Source: Pisaster brevispinus (Eukaryota > Echinodermata > Asteroidea > Forcipulatida > Asteriidae). From it: DNA of 64,000 nt. Positions within the stretch are counted from its first letter, which is position 1; each line of letters begins with the position of its first letter. Below the pieces are notes generated by a model. That model did no database searches. It saw only the letters and a program-made list of their open reading frames with translations, and had not been told where the DNA came from. The translations under genes and the position numbers were made by a program. The stretch covers positions 62,001 to 126,000 of the forward strand of contig JAMKCF010000154.1 in assembly GCA_023634235.1 (NCBI GenBank), in the 5' to 3' direction. Of this stretch, positions 31,231-42,485 are shown in pieces.

Positions 31231-32681
31231 TGTTTGAATGTGTTCTGTGCAGTGTTTGCTCCACCATACACAGCCCTTGCAGTCTGATGATAACTAATGT
31301 TTGGTCAACTTAATGTTACTGTTTGTAGGAGAACAAATTGATTAATTTCTCTCAACCCTTCCTGGTATTTAAGTAAGTTCTGATACTGATAAGCATGAGA
31401 TATTTTCCCATCTTATGTGCTTTTATTTTCATTGTATTTTGAATCTGATTTTATTCCTCTGAGTGTGAAAGGCAAGAGAAGTAATCATGGTAATAGCTCT
31501 TTTATATAAACATTCAGCAAAACATGTTAGCATTGTATGCTTTTGTAAATTCAGTGGTTTGTTTCTTTACAATTTTTAACAGGATGATGACTATGAGCAT
31601 CTGTGATTAAGTGTATGGTGCCAAGTCGTTCTGAAGGATGGGTAAGTAACCAGCTCTTCATATTCTTGTACAAAAATCTGAGGCAACAACATAAGATGCA
31701 CGGTTGCAGAAGTGTTGTATCTGGTGCTACAGTTCGATCCCTTGCCGTTGTGGTTTTCTCACTCATTTGAGATTATGTCCTCATGCTGGCATGTTTGTAA
31801 GAGGGTGCAATGTTCTATTGTGATAGTTACTGTTTGTGTGACCTTAGTATACCTTTATCATGACATGCTGCCACCATCTGTATCATGTTCCTATAAATGT
31901 AAAAGCAATGATAAATAGTGACCTCCGTACCAGCCAGTGGGTCCAAATTCTGCCTTGCAGTATTACTTTATGTATTATCAATTAGCATCCTCTCTGACAT
32001 GTCTGAAAGCCACCTATAAGTCCAAGAAATTGTTACTGCTGTGGTTTGCAAGTTTAACATTAGAGGAAGATATTTTATCAAGATTCCCTTGTAGTATTAT
32101 ATTGAACTGTAAACTTTAACTTCATGAATTCACAGAGTCTAAACCCTTAAAATGAGTGATCAACTAAAACCTTGTTCCTGCCCACCCATGATTTATTCTG
32201 GAAGTGACTTTTTGAAATGATTTTGCCTAAATACAGTTTCATTTAGGGGATTAGATTCTTGTTTTAGGCTTTGTGGTATGCCAATGAGCGTATCATTAGT
32301 GATGGCACTTGGTAATTTTGACAATGATCTGTCAACACTGCGCGATTGAAATTAGAATTATCTAAAGTCTTGGAGATTTTTGAATATCTCAGAAGACCCA
32401 AACTTTGATGGACCCAAGACCAACACTGAAAATGCAAAAATAGTCTTGAGACCAAGACCATTTTCCGAAACCTAGAACGCTGTTAAATAGATACTCTTAT
32501 TATACCAAAATTAGGACCAGACTACTTAGTCATCCTAGCCTCAATTTGGCTTCATTGATTTGAATGCAAGATTAAGCTAGATGGACACCACACTGTGAAC
32601 TATTGAATGAAAGGCTTTAAAGAGTGCGTTTGAGATTATTTCATGGTTTTCTTTATGATTACATTCATGACTTTATTTCAG

Positions 32682-32773
32682 TTGGTCTGCAGTGCAAGGC
32701 TTAGGTGTAGAACCTTTGCGGAACTAGGACAGCATGATCATCTTCAAGAAAGCAAGATTGATTCTAGATTCCT
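32682..32773 (+). CDS. Exon-like block, unidentified protein (copy B)
   Basis: Paralogue of 23819-23910: LVCSARLRCRTFAELGQHDH, LQESKIDSRF, with acceptor CTTTATTTCAG and donor CCT|GTAAGT kept. Downstream, no counterpart of the copy A terminal exon survives (the matching place near 34489 runs into a LINE fragment), so this copy is likely a pseudogene exon if copy A is a gene. Confidence 0.4.
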
Positions 32774-33898
32774 GTAAGTAGTTGTTGAATATCCCTTCTC
32801 CAAGAGATTCTTCCAATTGACCCAAATCAGCTGACACCATCACCACAATAAATCTTGGTTGCATCATTTTGGAAGTCAGTTTTCCTGTGTGTTATACAGT
32901 GTAGTGAGCATTTTAGGCGACGTTTGCGTTTACCTCGTACCATATCTTTATGTGCAAATTGACTTCCCTAATAGCAGACCAGTTGCAGACATTAGCCATG
33001 TGTGATGTCAATGTAAGTGGTCAATAGACTTTGCAAGTCTTGTGTGTATTCAAAAATTGGGACTCATTAAAGTGTGCGAGTTTGTTTCCTTCACATATTA
33101 AAGCTTTGTGCTCGGACCCTTTCAATATGTCAAAACTTTCCCATTTTAGCACATTTTACAAACCTCTCTTGTAAAATGTGCAATAGAAATTGACCTAGCT
33201 TTGCATTTCACTGATGTATGAGCTTAAATTGATTAGGAAGATTTCAGAGTTTAACCCAGATTAACCCAGTGCTGTGTGCGTCAGAAAGGGTCCCAAAAGC
33301 ATAGATAAGGACTATCATCTTAAGACGAATCTTAATTCGATTTTACAAAGCACTAAGATTTTTCTTAAGATGTGTTGTCAGTATTACCATAGTGATTTGT
33401 ATTGTGGCATCACACTTTGCTCAGCAATTAAGATTGGTTCGCACTTAAGATCAGTCTTAAGGGATCGATTTCACAAAGAGCTCAGATTTATCTTAACTGA
33501 TAAGCAAAGTCTGATACTATTATGGCAGTATCACCAACTGATCTTAAGATGAATCTTAAGATGTGCTTTGTGAAACTGAGCCCAGAACTCTGATGATGTT
33601 AAAGAGTAGGGGTGCTTGTGCTTCTTAGTGTCCATTAAGTCACAAAGCAGCAACTCTTATTGGAAAGTGTTTTTTCACCCTCAAAATTGTAGAGTTAAAA
33701 ATTATTACTATGAGTGTTTTCATCACTATCCTGGGCTCATTTTTATAGAGTTGCCTAAGCACACAAATGACATCAGCTCAAAATATGTTTGCTTTCCACA
33801 AAAAAAGGTTTCTGTCCAAATACCCTACAATGTGTGTTTGTGACTGGTTCACCACTTGTTTCCTTGCACAAATTTGTTAAGCAAAGCTTTCTGTAAAA

Positions 33899-34241
33899 GG
33901 TAGGGTCTTAAATTGGTTTTTGACATTGTAATGCTTATTTATAGGCAAATTATCAAGAAAGATACAATAAAAGTCACATTAATTGAAAGTTTCAGCTGAA
34001 TACAGTGTCTGCTTACTGAGAAAACAGAAAAAACAGTCACTTTTTTTCACAAGAACAGGGAATCCATCCTCGTTTAGTGAGGTGACAGCAGGTACCAACT
34101 GCATATCTGGCCACCAACCCTCAGAAATCATGAGAAACGATGCATGCATGAATCGTTTCTCAGAATCAAATTTTTTTTGGATGAAAAATGAGAAAATAGA
34201 ATTAACTGTTGTGAACTGCTTACCAACCAAAATGACCTATG
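33899..34241. mobile_element. Degenerate TTAA-family element
   Basis: GGTAGGGTCTTAAATTGG at the left, AAGATACAATAAAAGTCACA, TTTCAGCTGAATACAGTGTC, CACCAACCCTCAGAAATC and GAATCGTTTCTCAGAATC follow the same order as in the element at 37470-37864. The right end is near CCAAAATGACCT (34241). The flanking TTAA sites are not preserved. It contains a local palindrome, GAAACGATGCATGC / CATGAATCGTTTC (about 34135-34160). Confidence 0.55.
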
Positions 34242-34504
34242 GTATTAATGCAAAAATAAGTTAGTGGCCTGACGTTTTGACCTAGCAGAGTCTTTCTCTA
34301 CATACCATATTACTTCAATGGGAATCCTTTTTCAAAATAGTTTATACTATCAACAGCTGCAGTGCTTCTCACCAAGTAAGTTTTTGCTATCAATCTATGA
34401 CCAAACCTGTAAAAAGCTTAGTGAAATTAGGTCCAAATTTGATAGTGATGCTGATATATGATTGTGATTTGTCTTTTCTTAGATGAGGATCCGCAGTAAA
34501 TTCT

Positions 34505-35216
34505 GTCAGTAAAGTCTGCTTACCCAATGATTACATCATCATATGCAGAGACCGTTGCCAAGAACGCCGTGGTGGTGGTATCTTAGCAGCTGTGAAAATG
34601 TCATTGTCACCTACCAGACTGTTTACCCATGAGCACGACGACCTTGAGCTTCTTTGGGTATCATTGAAACTGGGCACCGAATCCTGGCTCCTCGGACTCC
34701 TTTACCGCTCACCATCTTCCTCATCAACCTTCTGGACTAAGTTCAAGGATGCCATTGAATCCCTCAATGTTGACGACTATGGATGCTTCATCGTTGGTGA
34801 TTTTAGCGTTGACCTCTCCTCCTGCCACACATCATCTCCTCATCGTACTCGACTTCTTGACATTGCTGCTGATTTCAACTTGGATCAGCTTGTGACGTCA
34901 GTCACGAGACCCAACTCTAATAGTCCCAACCAAGGTTCAATCATTGATTTACTTTTCACCAACCGTCCTGACCATGTCCTGTCTGTTTCTACCGTTCCCA
35001 ATCCCATTAACTCTGATCATTTTGCAGTCGAGGTTATATTTCGTTCAACTCAACCTCCCCCTCGTCCAGCAGTATTATGATCGTTCCTACAAACACGGCA
35101 TGGTGACTTTCCCCATCTCCTGCAGTTAATTCATCTTATTTCCTGGTCCGCCTTCATCAACTCCAGTGACATCAACCAGTCAGCTGACAATTTTCTGGAC
35201 TTGATTGGTGCTGTTA
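34505..35216 (+). mobile_element. LINE APE-type endonuclease fragment
   Basis: The frame reads KVCLPNDYIIICRDRCQE, RRGGGILAAVKMSLSPTRL, LLWVSLKLGTESWLLGLLYR, then CFIVGDFSVDL (GDFN-like motif near 34794), NQGSIIDLLFTNRPD and INSDHFAVEV (SDH motif near 35016). These are the late motifs of an exonuclease/endonuclease/phosphatase domain from a CR1/L2-like LINE. After a frameshift near 35075 it continues DFPHLLQLIHLISWSAFINS to about 35216. No RT follows. The Asp/His residues of the late motifs are present; the N-terminal Glu is missing. Confidence 0.88.
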
Positions 35217-35545
35217 GTATTTTAGTTATTACCTTTTAATGACCAAGTAGACATCGTAGATATTGGTTAGTAATTTTTTGACATTTACAACTTGTTTTTA
35301 GTAATAGAGAATTCAAGTCCAAATGCAATGCTTTGAGTGGGTTTTTTTAGCTCAAAGTCAACAACTGCTTAAGTGTGATAATGATACCCATACACATAAT
35401 TTTTATGACCCCTTGTGTCACTGGTGGCAAGTACGGTCAGACGGTAGAGTTTGACACAATTTAAAGAAATACATGCGATTTAATTATCTGTCATCTTTGC
35501 ATTGAAACCTGCGAAGTAGTTTGAAACTCCTTTTTGTGGGAAAAT

Positions 35546-36689
35546 TTAAACAAAAACTACAAGCCTAAGTGTTGTAGGGTTCATGAGACAATCTGCTTTT
35601 CACAGAAATTTAGAGCTTTGGGTTCCTTTGCTTTCACCAGCAGCAGCGGCAGCCAGGGCAATTGGCTTGAAATCCAGGTTCTGCACCACGAACAACCATC
35701 ACTGGACCAACCACAACTTCACAAGTTTGTCAAGATTGTCTTACTCTTCACTTCCACTTTCCTCTCTGTCATTTGTAGATTAAGAAGAGTCACTGAAAAG
35801 TGTAACATCCTTGGAAACAACGTTGATGTCCTCCCATTATCCAATACTGGAGGTGTCTGACTCGGCCAAAGTTAGATCCCCAAATCCAAAATCCATTGGA
35901 AATCGCCTTGCTGATTATGTGCATGTTGGATCGTCATTTAAAGAGTCACATTCACATTCGTGTTGGTTGGAAGTTGTGAAGTTCAGGGGTTATCTTCGTT
36001 CTAGTATTAAGGTTAGCTCCATACAAGTATATACAGGCAGGTCCACATCAACTAGCCACCACTGACATGAAAGACCTTTGTCACATGTTTTTTTTTTTAC
36101 CTCACATTTTTCAAATGTTCGCTGAGTGAAAGATAATTGTTTACCTTGTTTGATTGTGAGGCTAATTCCTGTGGACTCCATCAATTGGAAAAGTAATAGA
36201 AACTAATTATTTCAGAGGACCTTCAGACTGCCAAATAAGTGCATACAACCTTTGGATACAACTATCAGAAAACACTTTACTGCACAAACCTACTTCAACT
36301 CTGTTAATCTGTTGAAGCTCGTGCCCAATATCATGACACTGCTTACCACAGAATTATGCGCTTACAGAACCATCTTAAGTGCATAAATCTACGGGCTATG
36401 AGCGCAGAATATTCATGGTTAGCAGAGCCATGAAATTGGGCCCAGATGGTTTCTATTGTATGTATATTGATCTGTTGTATAGATCATCTTTTTGCAGCAC
36501 ATTTCCTCATCATCTGTGCATACTGAAGTGCCACCCTTAACCCCATCTGCGCTTACAAAACTGATGTCAAAAATATGCCAGAGAGCCCAAGCGCACAGTA
36601 GTGTCACAGGATTCATCCTAATACCGGAGTCTTATATAGCACGCATTTCTACCATTAAGGTACTCAAAGAGATACATTTTTAAGACAGG
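35546..36689. other. No gene recognised
   Basis: A polypyrimidine tract and acceptor (CTCTCTGTCATTTGTAG, to 35777) precede a short open frame, LRRVTEKCNILGNNVDVLPL then SNTGGV and TGA at about 35858, which could be a terminal exon but has no other support. The remainder is AT-rich with no repeat that I recognise. Confidence 0.35.
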
Positions 36690-37010
36690 TTTTGTAACGT
36701 TTTTTTAAGACCTTTTATGTAGCACCTTATATAAGAGTTTACAAGGTGCTACAGTGCATTCATCAGCCACTGCCAGAAACACCACAGCAAACCCCTTCTC
36801 TTATCAATAAGTTTAACTTGGTTCTTTTACACGCATTACACAGCACACCGGACCTACTGGTTAATATCCCATCCGAATGATGAAGCATTAATGGTTAAAT
36901 GTCTTGCTTAAGGATACTAGTGTCCAGACCGGGACTCGAACCACACTCTGCCGATCAGAAACACCAGAGCTTGAGTCCAGTGCGCTTGACCTCAACACGC
37001 CTCAAAAAAC
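36690..37010 (-). mobile_element. tRNA-derived SINE (minus strand)
   Basis: On the minus strand TCAAGCGCACTGGACTCAAG and GTGGTTCGAGTCCCGG (B box; plus strand 36938-36953) form the tRNA-like head, followed by TAGTATCCTTAAGCAAGACA (plus 36903-36922) and a body ending in the TAGCACC / GGTGCTA inverted pair at 36719-36755. The head resembles a Leu/Ser-type tRNA with a long variable arm. Shares blocks with 13800-14110 and 1905-2105. Confidence 0.7.
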
Positions 37011-37465
37011 ATAAAAGATCTGATTTGAAACGTTAAAATATAAGAACATGTGTTTCAAGACACTGCACTTGATGTTACAAAATAAGTGCCACGTCACGCT
37101 GGGCAACTTACAAGCAAACAGGTCTAGGCAAACTCTAAGATGAAAATAAATCACATGGTAACTTTATTTTCTTGGAGATAGATTGTAAGGCCTTGACAGG
37201 AAAATGTCTCTTGTGCCACCAAATTTGTCCTTGTTTCATGCAGTACAGTTGGTTGCCTCTTAAAGGATGTGTGCCAGCTTCCTTGTCCTTAAGTCATGTA
37301 AAAGTTTGTTAAATCACTTGAAAATTCACCAGTTGCGACGCCCTGTTAAATCAACTTTGTTTTCTTCAATTTATTTCTTTTAAATGATGTTCCATGGGAA
37401 CGACCACAAAATCAAGCCTGACTCGTGACACACTTTGTGTGACACCACTGGTGGACTGAGAACTG

Positions 37466-37864
37466 TTAAAGGGTCATAGATTGGTTTTTGTCATGAATGC
37501 TGATATAATGGGCAAAATTATTAAGAAAGATACAATAAAAGTCACATGTGAATGTTTCAGCTGAAAACAGTGTGTACACGCTGAGAAAACAGCAAAAAAC
37601 TGTCACAGTTTTTTCCACACAAACGTTGAATCCATCCACGTTTAGTTACAAACGGACAAACGGACACCAACCCTCAGAAATCTGAGAAATGATTCATGCC
37701 TGAGTCGTTCTCAGATTCGTATTGGGTGAAAAATTACCCAAACCAAATTACTGCCAAGTGAATCCTTTCTTAAAATATCTTATACTATCAACAGCTGGAG
37801 TGCTTCTCATCAAGTAAGTTTTTATGGTCATAAGGTTTTGGAGTACTTACCAATTTATGACCCT
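37466..37864. mobile_element. TTAA-family element, one TTAA preserved
   Basis: TTAA at 37466-37469 then AGGGTCATAGATTGG; right end CCAATTTATGACCCT (to 37864) is its imperfect inverse; the right TTAA has mutated (ACTTAT). Internal blocks AAGATACAATAAAAGTCACA, GAAAACAGTG, CACCAACCCTCAGAAATC and TATACTATCAACAGCTG recur at 33899-34241, 34294-34400 and 22640-22780, so this is the best-preserved reference copy of the family in the window. Confidence 0.7.
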
Positions 37865-39699
37865 ACTTATAAAAAAATGAAATTTGGTTGGTTACAATCC
37901 TCGTTTCCACATTGACCTTTCATAATGATTATGAGCAAGGCGTATTTTTGTGGACATTCCAATAGAGCATTAATTGAAATTAAATAAATAGGGGAAAAAA
38001 GTATAAAAGTGACAAGTCACAGTTGTAGTTTACTCATTATTTAATTACAGACTTTTACGTGACATCTGCCTGAACAAGGCAATATGGTACACATACAAGT
38101 TATCAAAGTTCCCAAGCTTTTTTTGGTATTTTTATTGCAAGCCTTTTTATTGCCAGTTTTCATTGCAACGAAACCCATTTCATATAAGAAACTTGCTATT
38201 GACTTATTTGTAATGTTTTTAAGTTTATTGTTTGTTAACAATACCACCATGCTATTCTTTCATTAGGAAATAGCTTTGTAATGCAAAATTTAAAAATAGG
38301 CAGCTCTCTGAATTTTTTTTAAAGATGCTAGGTCTGATTTTTCGCCCAAGATTTTACCCGTAAATTTAGATTTAAGTTTTGAATAGCTTTTCTTTCTTTT
38401 TTTAGATTCAGTGAAGTTAAAATCTTTCATTTAAGGTATTGCACACTCTGCAATCTTGTATATTTTTCTCAGAGCCATGTTACAACAAATTTAATGTCTT
38501 TTCCTTAAATTATAGCATTAGGAGATCAACATTGTAGTAATTTGGTTTACTTTTGTTTAAATCCTTCAGAAGTGCTACCTTTTTTGTATATAAATGTTGG
38601 ACAATGTCTTTCTGATTGTGTTACCATAGTACTTTGTATGCTTACCTGTGAAATTAATAAATGGAGAATGAATGGATGAATCACAGAAGACAAACATAAT
38701 ATTTGTTAAGAACCCCTAAACATCATGTTCCGTTGACATGTGTCAGAATTTTTCTGATTAATTCAGATAATGAGACTTTTAACTCAATTGTTGTTTGCCT
38801 GTTTCTATTACTTTTCAGGTTTTTGTGACTAAATCAATTTGCATTTTCAGTTTGTACTAAGAAAATGCGAGTCCTATTAAAGGGTAAAATTGTCTTGGTG
38901 GGGACTTTGTCTAGCCCATAATTGTTATTTTCTTTTCTTTCATTTTTAATACTTCAGTTTTTCAGTACATTGTAGACATGTGTATTTTGGTGAATGAAAA
39001 GATAAATTTGAAAACTCAAATAAAGAAAATGTCCATGGAAGGAAAACAGTTGTCATTATTTTTGTTTGTTTTTATTTGAGATTGTTTGGCTTGATTGTAA
39101 TCTGAAAAGGCAAAAAATTATTACATTGGTCTCCTAGTATTCAAAGAGGTTAGCCCTGGCACACCCTAAGAAGTTCCTGGGATGGTGCTGATAAGGCTGG
39201 CCTCGTGTTTGGGTAGAGGAGGGGTCAGTTATATTAAACAACTAAACCCACCTAAACATTTAAAATAAATAAAGGTTTTAGATTGTGACCTTGTCCCTAC
39301 CCCCAACCACCTACTACCCATTCAAAGCCCCTTTTTGATGACATCTTCCCTAGTTTTTCTTTTTATTTAAACACTCCATCAACTAAAGCTGCGCTTAAAA
39401 TATTTTTGAAAACAAACTAAACTAATAAATCTACATGCCCATGTGTTGACAATTTTAGGCAACATCTTTATATTCTGCCACAAGGGTATTTTTGAGTGGG
39501 GAAAAAAATCAAAAATGCAGAAGTGGTTGAGTTTCTTTTGTCTAAGTTTTGTTAAAAGTAAAGCAATTTCCGATGTTCAAATTGAAAAATCAATGTCTTA
39601 TTCGATGAATGTGCTGAGAATTCGGGGCACAAATAGTAATCATGTATTTGTTGTTGCCGTTTCTCTTCAGTGAAAAAAATGAGTAATGTGGGTTTCTTG
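37865..39699. other. No gene recognised
   Basis: Strongly AT-rich spacer with many short A/T runs. Short frames on both strands near 38041-38266 overlap head to head and consist of hydrophobic, F/L/K-rich sequence expected from base composition. AATAAATGG near 38656 is a stray polyadenylation-like hexamer. Nothing else is supported. Confidence 0.5.
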
Positions 39700-39859
39700 A
39701 AATGAGTGTATAATTCCGCACCCGGGCCACTCTCTTTTATTATAGGTCTACCCTTGGAAGTCAGGCAGAGGGCGCAAGATCCGTGTTTGACTAAGGGGGG
39801 GGGGGGGGTGGCGGGTTGCTGATCGAGAGAGCGCATGCACCCCGCGCTAAACTCAAAAG
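39700..39859 (+). promoter_or_regulatory. Promoter/5' UTR-like region
   Basis: CpG-containing, less AT-rich than its surroundings (CACCCGGGCC near 39720, GAGAGCGCATGCACCCCGCG near 39828), with a G13 run at about 39797-39809. It ends at AAGATGGCC (39857-39865), a YY1-like motif overlapping the candidate start codon, as in many TATA-less metazoan promoters. CpG-rich sequence (CGCGCGCGCG, 40091) continues just downstream in the putative first intron. Confidence 0.4.
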
Positions 39860-39960
39860 ATGGCCGGGATGGAGTTCGACACAAATTTCAACTACCTCAG
39901 ATTGATGTCAAGGAAATTGAAGTTTGGAGACCTCCTCTATCGTTTTTTCTCCGCCATATG
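39860..39960 (+). CDS. Candidate first coding exon, unidentified gene
   Basis: ATG at 39860 in a near-ideal context (AAAGATGG), frame MAGMEFDTNFNYLRLMSRKL, KFGDLLYRFFSAI, then a perfect donor (ATATG|GTAAGT, 39961), ending in phase 2. The 33-codon peptide has balanced composition and coding-like character unlike the random frames nearby. I do not recognise it. The next candidate exon (42397) is in the wrong phase to join directly, so at least one exon lies between or the two are unrelated. Confidence 0.5.
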
Positions 39961-42396
39961 GTAAGTTATAAAGTCATAGCAGCTGGCTGACTTAATTTTT
40001 GGGGAGATAAAACTGTAGAACTTGACAATTTGTCCATTTACTTCAAGGTCGAAATGACCGTGATGACGCGTTTCCGTATATGGTCACCCGCGCGCGCGCC
40101 GCACACTGACTGACTCCTCCGTTGCAATCAATGCAGTCGTTTGACCCAGTGGCAGTTCTGGATCACTTTTTGAATTCACGTTGTTTTTTATTGCAATCTT
40201 TTTGACATCTTAAACAAAGGGGATCAGTTTACCTAAACATGTCATGAAACTCATCAAGTATCCACTGACCAAAAAAATAATAACAGTAACACTAATAAAA
40301 ACAAAATAGTAACACTAACACTCAGTTAATACTTTTGTCTGAAGAGGTTTTTGAGAAAAGTATCATCACCTGTTTTACGAGTTCAGGATCAGTTTACTCT
40401 TCTGAATCAGTGGTGTACCCTCTATTGCAAACCTATACTCACATCCACAAAACTGTCACTCATCAAGGACACAAACTTCATTAGTGTGTTGGCATGGACG
40501 TGGACTTCCTTTCTCCGGTGAATGTCATGTCTTCAACAGTGCTAGTGCAAAAACCCAGTTACCAAATAAAGCACAAAACAACAGTGGAGGCAAATGGAAA
40601 AGTGAAGCAGGCCTAAAAGCAAAACTGACCCGAATGTCTTTTCTCTAAAGTCGCAACTCCCTCCTCCAAGTTTCATTTTCTCACAAAAAAAAACCCATAT
40701 TACTACAACTTACAAGAATAACAAGAATTTGTTGGAGTAATGTAGCTTAAAAAGCAACAACTAAACTTTCTACAGCAGCCTTAGTATTTTTCATTACTGA
40801 GTGCTCCGCCACCATTTGACACAATGAGATGTAGAGTGATCCCGAACTGGTCAAGGGTACGATGCCCCAAAAAGTTAATTTCTGTAATTTCATCTCCTCA
40901 AAAAAACAAGGCGACTGCTCAGTATTTACGCGCAGTACTTCTTACACTAAGTCTTAGCATTTTACATAAATGTTATTCACCCTGGCATTCAAATTTTAAA
41001 GGTGAGAACTTTTAACAGTGTTTTTTAACCAACAACATAAAAAAGAAAAGAATGAACAATATTGCAGACAAACTACAGAAAAATTGCCATAATTTATTTT
41101 GTGATGATGTTTGGCTTCTTATTTTGGGTTTGTTGGTTCATTAGATGTTAATCTTCAAATGTATCAACATTAATTAGTAATGTGAGAAGTAATTTAATTA
41201 AGTGGTTATTGCAAAGTTAAAGTGATCCGGAACTGGTCAATGGTCCCGAACTGGTCAATGGTCCCGAACTGGTCAAATGACTGTACAACTTTACAAGCAC
41301 AACCAACACGACAGAGTCAAGGGTAAAAAGTCCCCTGCCATGCCATTGCAAAAAATTGTATCGTAGAAGGTTAACCTTGAAATCGTGGCATATGTCACTG
41401 CATGTACTATTTTGTCATACAATATTTCTGGCTGCATGTCATTGTCAAGGACTTGTTTGTTAGAACACAATAGCACAGTGTACTGTTACTGTAGTCACTA
41501 GTCTAATGACGTCACTTTTGATCTAGACCCAGAAACTTGGGTGCTGTACTCTTTTAAATTATTTGTTGGTATCCTCGGTCGTAGTAGCGCCCCAGGAAAT
41601 CATTGTAAGTTCTGCCACATTCGTCAATTTGCTATGATTTTTTGAACACCCAGCCACAAAAACAGCCCCAAAATGACAAAAAGACCACACAAAGTAGCTT
41701 AAAAATTGCCTACTGGATTCTCTATATTGTCAAAGATGCAACATCGGGCATTTAATTGAACTAACAATAATTTTGTGTGCCCCAAATCGATGATTTTTAA
41801 AGCCTACAATTGGAGAAACGATTTCAATAGTTTAGTCTTCTCATTGGGCTATCGTAGTCTTGGTTCCAAGACCACAGTACTTGCGCGCACACACACAACT
41901 GACATTCAGCACCGCACACTGTTCAGTTGTAATGAATAAACATAGAGGGTGCTGTGACTAGTGGTCTCGGATAACAAAGACTCAACTACAGCACTGCTGT
42001 CAACATCCAGCTGAAATAAATTTGTCAAATAAAGTTATTTGATTTTGACAGCATACATCACTGATGATTGTGGTTCAAAGTCACAGTTTGAGCACAAGTT
42101 TTTCAGAAGCTGACAAACATTTGTCAAACTAGTGTTGATTTTGAGAATATTATTTTATTAGTTAGAATTCAACCACTGTAGAAGAAAACGTTATCTTCCT
42201 GTAAATTCAAAAAGGTTGCATATAACATAATAAGTCTCCAAAAGAACAAGTTTGTATTTAGTTTTTACTTGTTTTGCAAAGAAATTTCACTCGTCTGCCT
42301 CACCTGAGTCAAACCTATATACTGATTAAACATTAATATATTTTAGAGGACACTAAGAGTATTAGTAAAATCAGACATGATTGCTTTGTGTTATAG
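39961..42396. other. Putative intron; 18-bp repeat units
   Basis: CpG-rich only at its start. It contains the 18-bp repeats at 40838 and 41224-41277. Acceptor-like sites occur (for example TATTGCAG near 41065) but I could not establish an exon that bridges the phases. Confidence 0.4.
41224..41277 (+). repeat. 18-bp tandem repeat, three units
   Basis: GATCCGGAACTGGTCAAT, GGTCCCGAACTGGTCAAT and GGTCCCGAACTGGTCAAA in direct succession. A fourth copy, GATCCCGAACTGGTCAAG, lies alone at 40838-40855, 386 bp to the left. Too short to classify. Confidence 0.85.
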
Positions 42397-42485
42397 ATGA
42401 GCAACATGTGATCTACTTGGCTAATCTTCAGCAACCTGCCAGCTGTGGGGAGCAAGAGTTCATCTACAAGACAGAAAATCAGCAG
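42397..42485 (+). CDS. Candidate internal exon, unidentified
   Basis: 89 bp between an acceptor (TTTGTGTTATAG) and a perfect donor (CAG|GTAAGC). Read with two bases completing a split codon, it gives EQHVIYLANLQQPASCG, EQEFIYKTENQQ, open to the donor. Composition is less AT-rich than its flanks. It would follow an exon ending in phase 1; the exon at 39860 ends in phase 2. No family recognised. Confidence 0.4.

Larger units (their letters stand above)
30600..35545 (+). repeat. Segmental duplication: end of copy A, then copy B
   Basis: 30600-30780 is the tail of copy A, matching 35479-35520 (CATCTTTGCATTGAAAC..TGCGAAGTA). Copy B starts near 30785 with TAGTCAACTAAACTATT (compare 21325) and follows copy A's landmarks to about 33360, then 34440-34650 and 35210-35520. 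Regions without an A counterpart include a TTAA-family element (33899-34241) and the bulk of a LINE fragment (34650-35216). Confidence 0.85.

Noticed and set aside
36890..37000. Functional tRNA-Leu/Ser gene
   Set aside because: Only the head resembles a tRNA; it is continuous with a SINE body and lacks a proper acceptor stem.
38041..38266. Overlapping short genes on both strands
   Set aside because: Both frames are artefacts of AT-rich composition, with no regulatory or splice context.
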